Shown here: positions 12,284 through 15,129 of the stretch, one piece after another
Layout: each line of letters begins with the position of its first letter
Position numbering within the stretch: the stretch's first letter is position 1
Assembly: GCA_030611625.1 (NCBI GenBank)
Contig: JAUWPK010000027.1
Span: 1-15,129 of the forward strand
DNA from: Promethearchaeum sp.
GTDB taxonomy: Archaea > Asgardarchaeota > Lokiarchaeia > Sigyniarchaeales > Promethearchaeaceae
Reading direction: 5' to 3'
DNA: 15,129 nt
Notes under the pieces: model-generated
What the model saw: the letters and a program-made list of their open reading frames with translations, nothing else
Told to the model about the DNA's origin: nothing
The model's database searches: none
Program-made: the position numbers and the translations under genes

Positions 12284-14230
12284 ATGACATTAAACTTCGC
12301 AATTAAAGATTTATTACATTTTAAAGAACAAACCAAATCCCATTTGAAAACTAACTCTTCCATAATTGCCCTAGTAGTACTGTTTTTAAATTTAACAAAC
12401 AGTATGAATCTTTTAAGCGTTCAATCCCCTTTATCATATTTGACGCTTACTCTCTTTGAACTTATTACGCAGTATCATAGATTTTTAGTTATTCTTATTG
12501 TAATTTTGGTTTTTGTGGTAATGATAAACAGTAATCATGCGATAATAGAGCACAGAAAGAAAGATATCGGCATCATGAAATCAGTTGGAACTTATCCAAA
12601 CCAATTATATAGTTTCTATCTAACTGAATTGCTTCTTTTGGCATTTTTTTCTTTTATAATTGGATGGGTAATAGGGATTTCCTTATTTTTTATCATTTTT
12701 TCGATCCTTAATGGGAGATATGTCGGACTTCAGTGGTCTCCGGATAAATTCATTTCAATCGGGATATTTGTTGGATTATTATTTGTGACCTTCGTAGTAA
12801 ATGGATGGGAGATACGAAAAATAGGTCGAAAATCATTCAATTTCGCAAAAACCGGGAAATTTAAAAACAATATTCATGCAAAATTGACACCAACTTGGAA
12901 AAAAATATTGATAAAATTACCAATAAGTATGAAATTAGCTATCAAAAATCTTATGAGAAAACAAAAAGAATTAAGACAGAGCCTTTCACTAATTACCATA
13001 GCCGGAATGATCATGCTAACCGGTTTAGTAGGTGTGATTGTTGTAAATAATTCCGGTGTTGCTTATATTCAACATGCTCAAGGCGAAAATATTGCAGTTA
13101 TTGGAGTTCCTGAAGTTGTTGATGCATTTGCAAATGGATATTCCAGGTTTTCTAATGATAGCATTCCTGAATTAAAAAATGGAACATATACCGATATACA
13201 AAATAATATTTCGGGTATTGAACATCAATTATCCGCTCTATTTTCAGATTTTTCCATTGATTCTAATTTTTGGGAGAAGAGATTATTTTCAGTGACAACA
13301 GTTACAGAATCAACTGGAGCAATATTACAATATTATACTAACGAAACTACTGGATTACCATCGGCTGAATATACCACGATAGGAAATGGTACCAGAACAA
13401 GAGTAGTCCCAATTCAAGGAATTGTATTTAATTCGACAATTCAGCATTGGAATTATGAAGGAACATTGAGCAATATAACACATGGGGCAGCTGTTGGTGA
13501 TACTTTAGCAGGCGAACTTTACGAGAATGCATTCTTGCAATGGATAATATATTCAAATGCAGGTGCAAATCGTACATTCCGGCATAAAATTAATGCAGTA
13601 GTAATAGATACGATGAATATAGGAAATTCTCTTTATCTTCCCTTAAATGATTTACAAAATAATTTAGAGCTAAATAATTATTCTAACTTAATTTTAGTAG
13701 ACTATTCAAAAGCACTTGAAAGTGGAAAATATGATGAATTCTTTGAAGAAATCTCGGAAATTTTAGGCGTTCAATTTAAAATTATGGATTTACAGCCCAT
13801 TTTTGTTCATAATGAAGATTTTCTACGGTCAAATCAAATATCAACATTAATTCTGAGTTCAATAATTGCAATGGTAATCATTTACATCATATATCAGTTT
13901 CAACAAGGAAGATTAGAAGAAGATAAAAATGATATAGTGATTTTCAAAGCTTTGGGAGGCACTACTTCGGACATTAGAAAAATGTTATTTTTCGAGCAAG
14001 CTTGGTTATTATTTGTCGGATTAACTCTATCATTAACGGGAACTTTGTTTATCATTATATTCCTTTTTATGGAAGGAGCAAAACTTCCATCAATTTGGAT
14101 CCCTCTTGGTCTATACGCAGGGATATTTTGCTTTTTTTGCGTCCTTGCTTTTATTGGAATAAAATTATTAGTAAAAAACCAGTTTAAGAAAATAAACCAA
14201 AAACCCATGATTATTCAATCTAATGGCTGA
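12284..14230 (+). CDS. FtsX-family ABC transporter permease
   Basis: This 648-aa, two-domain membrane subunit pairs with the upstream ATPase. Membrane segments by eye: about 26-40, 66-82, 112-142, 157-173 and 232-254, then a large outer domain (about 257-518), then about 520-540, 570-590 and 605-625. Each FtsX half carries the coupling-helix motif next to a membrane segment: KKDIGIMKSVGTYPNQLYSF (93-112) and NDIVIFKALGG near the C-terminal half. The first outer loop is tiny (about 25 residues), unlike MacB, so all outer mass is in the second loop. That loop has eight Asn-X-Ser/Thr sequons. The cargo is unknown; lipids, lipoproteins or peptides are typical for the family. Confidence 0.92.
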   Translation: MTLNFAIKDLLHFKEQTKSHLKTNSSIIALVVLFLNLTNSMNLLSVQSPLSYLTLTLFELITQYHRFLVILIVILVFVVMINSNHAIIEHRKKDIGIMKSVGTYPNQLYSFYLTELLLLAFFSFIIGWVIGISLFFIIFSILNGRYVGLQWSPDKFISIGIFVGLLFVTFVVNGWEIRKIGRKSFNFAKTGKFKNNIHAKLTPTWKKILIKLPISMKLAIKNLMRKQKELRQSLSLITIAGMIMLTGLVGVIVVNNSGVAYIQHAQGENIAVIGVPEVVDAFANGYSRFSNDSIPELKNGTYTDIQNNISGIEHQLSALFSDFSIDSNFWEKRLFSVTTVTESTGAILQYYTNETTGLPSAEYTTIGNGTRTRVVPIQGIVFNSTIQHWNYEGTLSNITHGAAVGDTLAGELYENAFLQWIIYSNAGANRTFRHKINAVVIDTMNIGNSLYLPLNDLQNNLELNNYSNLILVDYSKALESGKYDEFFEEISEILGVQFKIMDLQPIFVHNEDFLRSNQISTLILSSIIAMVIIYIIYQFQQGRLEEDKNDIVIFKALGGTTSDIRKMLFFEQAWLLFVGLTLSLTGTLFIIIFLFMEGAKLPSIWIPLGLYAGIFCFFCVLAFIGIKLLVKNQFKKINQKPMIIQSNG

Positions 14231-14471
14231 TTTGTAGAATATCGCACTTAATTTCTGAGAATGAAAGCCATTTGATTATTTTTTCATTATATTTTCATAA
14301 TATATTAACAATATTAAGAGATAATGATTTAATGTTATCATTTTCACTATATTATAGTTAAAAATTGACGATTTCAAGCCATAAATCATTTTCATTAAGG
14401 GATAGTAATTTTTCCTGCATTATACTCCCCATATAACCACCAATCCGCCAACCACTGCACCAATACCATCA

Positions 14472-14487
14472 GATTATCCAGATAATC
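14472..14487. repeat. Short palindrome GATTATC-CA-GATAATC
   Basis: Perfect 7-bp arms flank a 2-bp centre, 38 bp before the left arm of the larger inverted repeat. It has the shape of a dimer-binding operator. Function unknown. Confidence 0.5.
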
Positions 14488-14524
14488 CGCTTCTATACAA
14501 CTAATCCCACAACTAGACCCGAAA

Positions 14525-14638
14525 GGAGCATATTTATATGCGGATTGAAGGGATATATCTTTAGATCGGCTGATAACGGATATCTGATAACTGACAACTA
14601 GTTTTTAAGATAGCTCGTTTCGCATATAAATATGCTCC
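14525..14638. repeat. 114-bp segment bounded by perfect 18-bp inverted repeats
   Basis: GGAGCATATTTATATGCG (14525-14542) and its exact complement CGCATATAAATATGCTCC (14621-14638) are separated by 78 nt. Each arm also holds a smaller palindrome (GCATAT-TT-ATATGC). It could be a MITE-like non-autonomous element, a structured RNA, or two opposed TATA boxes. Confidence 0.7.
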
Positions 14639-14737
14639 ACTCCCTAGTGATGGAATGATGGGAGGGAGGAGGCGGATTTGATATGATGGAGGTAGTGATA
14701 TTATTGTATATTATGGTGATGTTTTGAGTAGAAAGAG

Positions 14738-14761
14738 AAAAAATAGCCGAGTTATTCTCGG
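14738..14761 (-). terminator. Hairpin plus T6 after the helicase gene
   Basis: On the minus strand CCGAG-AATAA-CTCGG is followed three nucleotides later by T6, an intrinsic-terminator shape about 50 nt past the helicase-like gene stop at 14813. Confidence 0.5.
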
Positions 14762-14764
14762 TCA

Positions 14765-14810
14765 GTGGTCATCTGAACCTAGATGCAGATGATCATGAAC
14801 ACTTTTTTTT
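14765..14810 (+). terminator. Hairpin plus T8 on the plus strand
   Basis: An 11-bp stem with two G-U pairs (14765-14775 with 14786-14796) and a 10-nt loop is followed by T8 at 14803-14810. It would stop plus-strand transcription arriving from the exporter operon or from within the non-coding region, before it enters the opposing helicase gene. Confidence 0.5.
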
Positions 14811-14812
14811 GT

Positions 14813-15129
14813 CTATTTTTTCTTAGTCCCAATTAAATCATTTACAATATTACGGATATCCTTAATTTTTAACATTGTTTGAGCAGGAATTATCACAGAT
14901 CTCCCGATTTTTTGAATTGAAAAGAGATTATTAATGATTGATTCCAAATAGTCTACAATATCACCAGTGAAAATCTTGATTTCATATTCTTCTTCCAATT
15001 CCAAAACAATTTCGGTAACAGATAATCCGGATAATCGATAATCAACAATAAATCTCTCAATGCTCATTTTACCACAATCACAGTATGGTTTATCTTTACA
15101 GATGCAATTGAAAATATCTTCAGACCACC
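14813..15129 (-). CDS. C-terminal end of an archaeal DEAD/DEAH helicase-like protein, 5' end off window
   Basis: The frame is open from the right edge of the window through an internal ATG at 15067 to TAG at 14813, so the visible 104 residues are the 3' end of a larger gene. Seen: a Cys cluster C-x-C-x5-C-x-C (CICKDKPYCDCG), directly followed by MSIERFIVDYRLSGLSVTEI, LELEEEYEI, FTGDIVDYLESI and a hydrophobic helix. I recall this order, a Cys motif then a GLSxxEI helix-turn-helix-like unit and a GDIxDYL helix, from the C-terminus of COG1202-type archaeal superfamily 2 helicases; no helicase motif is inside the window. Alternatives are another zinc-binding DNA protein. Transcription ends at the hairpins just downstream. 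Confidence 0.55.
   Translation of the reverse strand, partial: WSEDIFNCICKDKPYCDCGKMSIERFIVDYRLSGLSVTEIVLELEEEYEIKIFTGDIVDYLESIINNLFSIQKIGRSVIIPAQTMLKIKDIRNIVNDLIGTKKK

Larger units (their letters stand above)
14231..14812. other. 582-bp non-coding stretch with inverted repeats
   Basis: No convincing coding frame is seen on either strand. The first 160 bases are plain AT-rich sequence. From about 14470 the stretch holds a 16-bp palindrome, a widely spaced 18-bp inverted repeat, a repeated CTGATAAC (14569 and 14584) and two terminator-like hairpins close to the helicase gene. Confidence 0.6.

Noticed and set aside
14713..14796. C/D-box sRNA
   Set aside because: GGTGATG and CTGA boxes can be found, but the spacing between them (over 55 nt) is too long and there is no matching second box pair.
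14813..15067. A free-standing 84-aa protein starting at ATG 15067
   Set aside because: The same frame continues upstream to the window edge with a Cys cluster that fits the domain, so this is the tail of a larger gene.
1..15129. tRNA, rRNA genes, CRISPR arrays and transposase genes
   Set aside because: I looked for cloverleaf ends, regularly spaced repeats and transposase or integrase motifs and saw none. A covariance-model scan would be needed to exclude a tRNA with an intron.

Overview
The window is AT-rich archaeal chromosome. A nine-gene block of archaeal/eukaryote-type information-processing genes fixes the domain: eS19, PDCD5, eL39, eL31, aIF6, eL20/LX, prefoldin alpha, FtsY and SecE. 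An archaeal DnaG and the tail of what looks like a COG1202-type helicase support this. No gene seen fixes the phylum. The low GC, an FtsX-type ABC exporter, an LRR remnant and the long extensions on eL31 and DnaG would fit an Asgard lineage, but that is inference.

Layout. 1-1356 (+): the 3' part of dnaG, whose start lies off the left edge. 1390-1716 (-): a decayed leucine-rich-repeat fragment where the nusG/L11 genes often follow secE in other archaea. 1772-6088 (-): the conserved block, transcribed eS19 -> PDCD5 -> eL39 -> eL31 -> aIF6 -> eL20 -> pfdA -> ftsY -> secE. It joins ribosome assembly, co-translational membrane targeting and nascent-chain folding. eL39 (52 aa) is real but very short. 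eS19 has no ATG, GTG or TTG at the expected start and sits behind a leader with two hairpins.

6200-10800 is a mosaic of duplicated pieces. A soluble P-type-ATPase-like HAD gene exists intact at 9282-9758, facing a lipid-kinase-type gene (9784-10791, -). A second HAD copy (6229-6579) has lost its 3' end. A small remnant of a second kinase gene lies at 8338-8418. Between these two remnants is about 1.75 kb of unrelated sequence holding a six-TM membrane protein and a short ORF. One 39-bp promoter/leader occurs three times, in front of both HAD copies and of a tRNA-binding OB-fold gene.

10950-14230 (+): an unrecognised ORF interrupted by one in-frame TGA and followed by a strong RNA stem, then a two-gene FtsX-family ABC exporter (ATPase and 8-TM permease with a sequon-rich outer domain). 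14231-14812 is non-coding, with a perfect 18-bp inverted repeat 78 nt apart and two terminator-like hairpins, one per strand. 14813-15129 (-): the 3' end of the helicase-like gene, running off the right edge.
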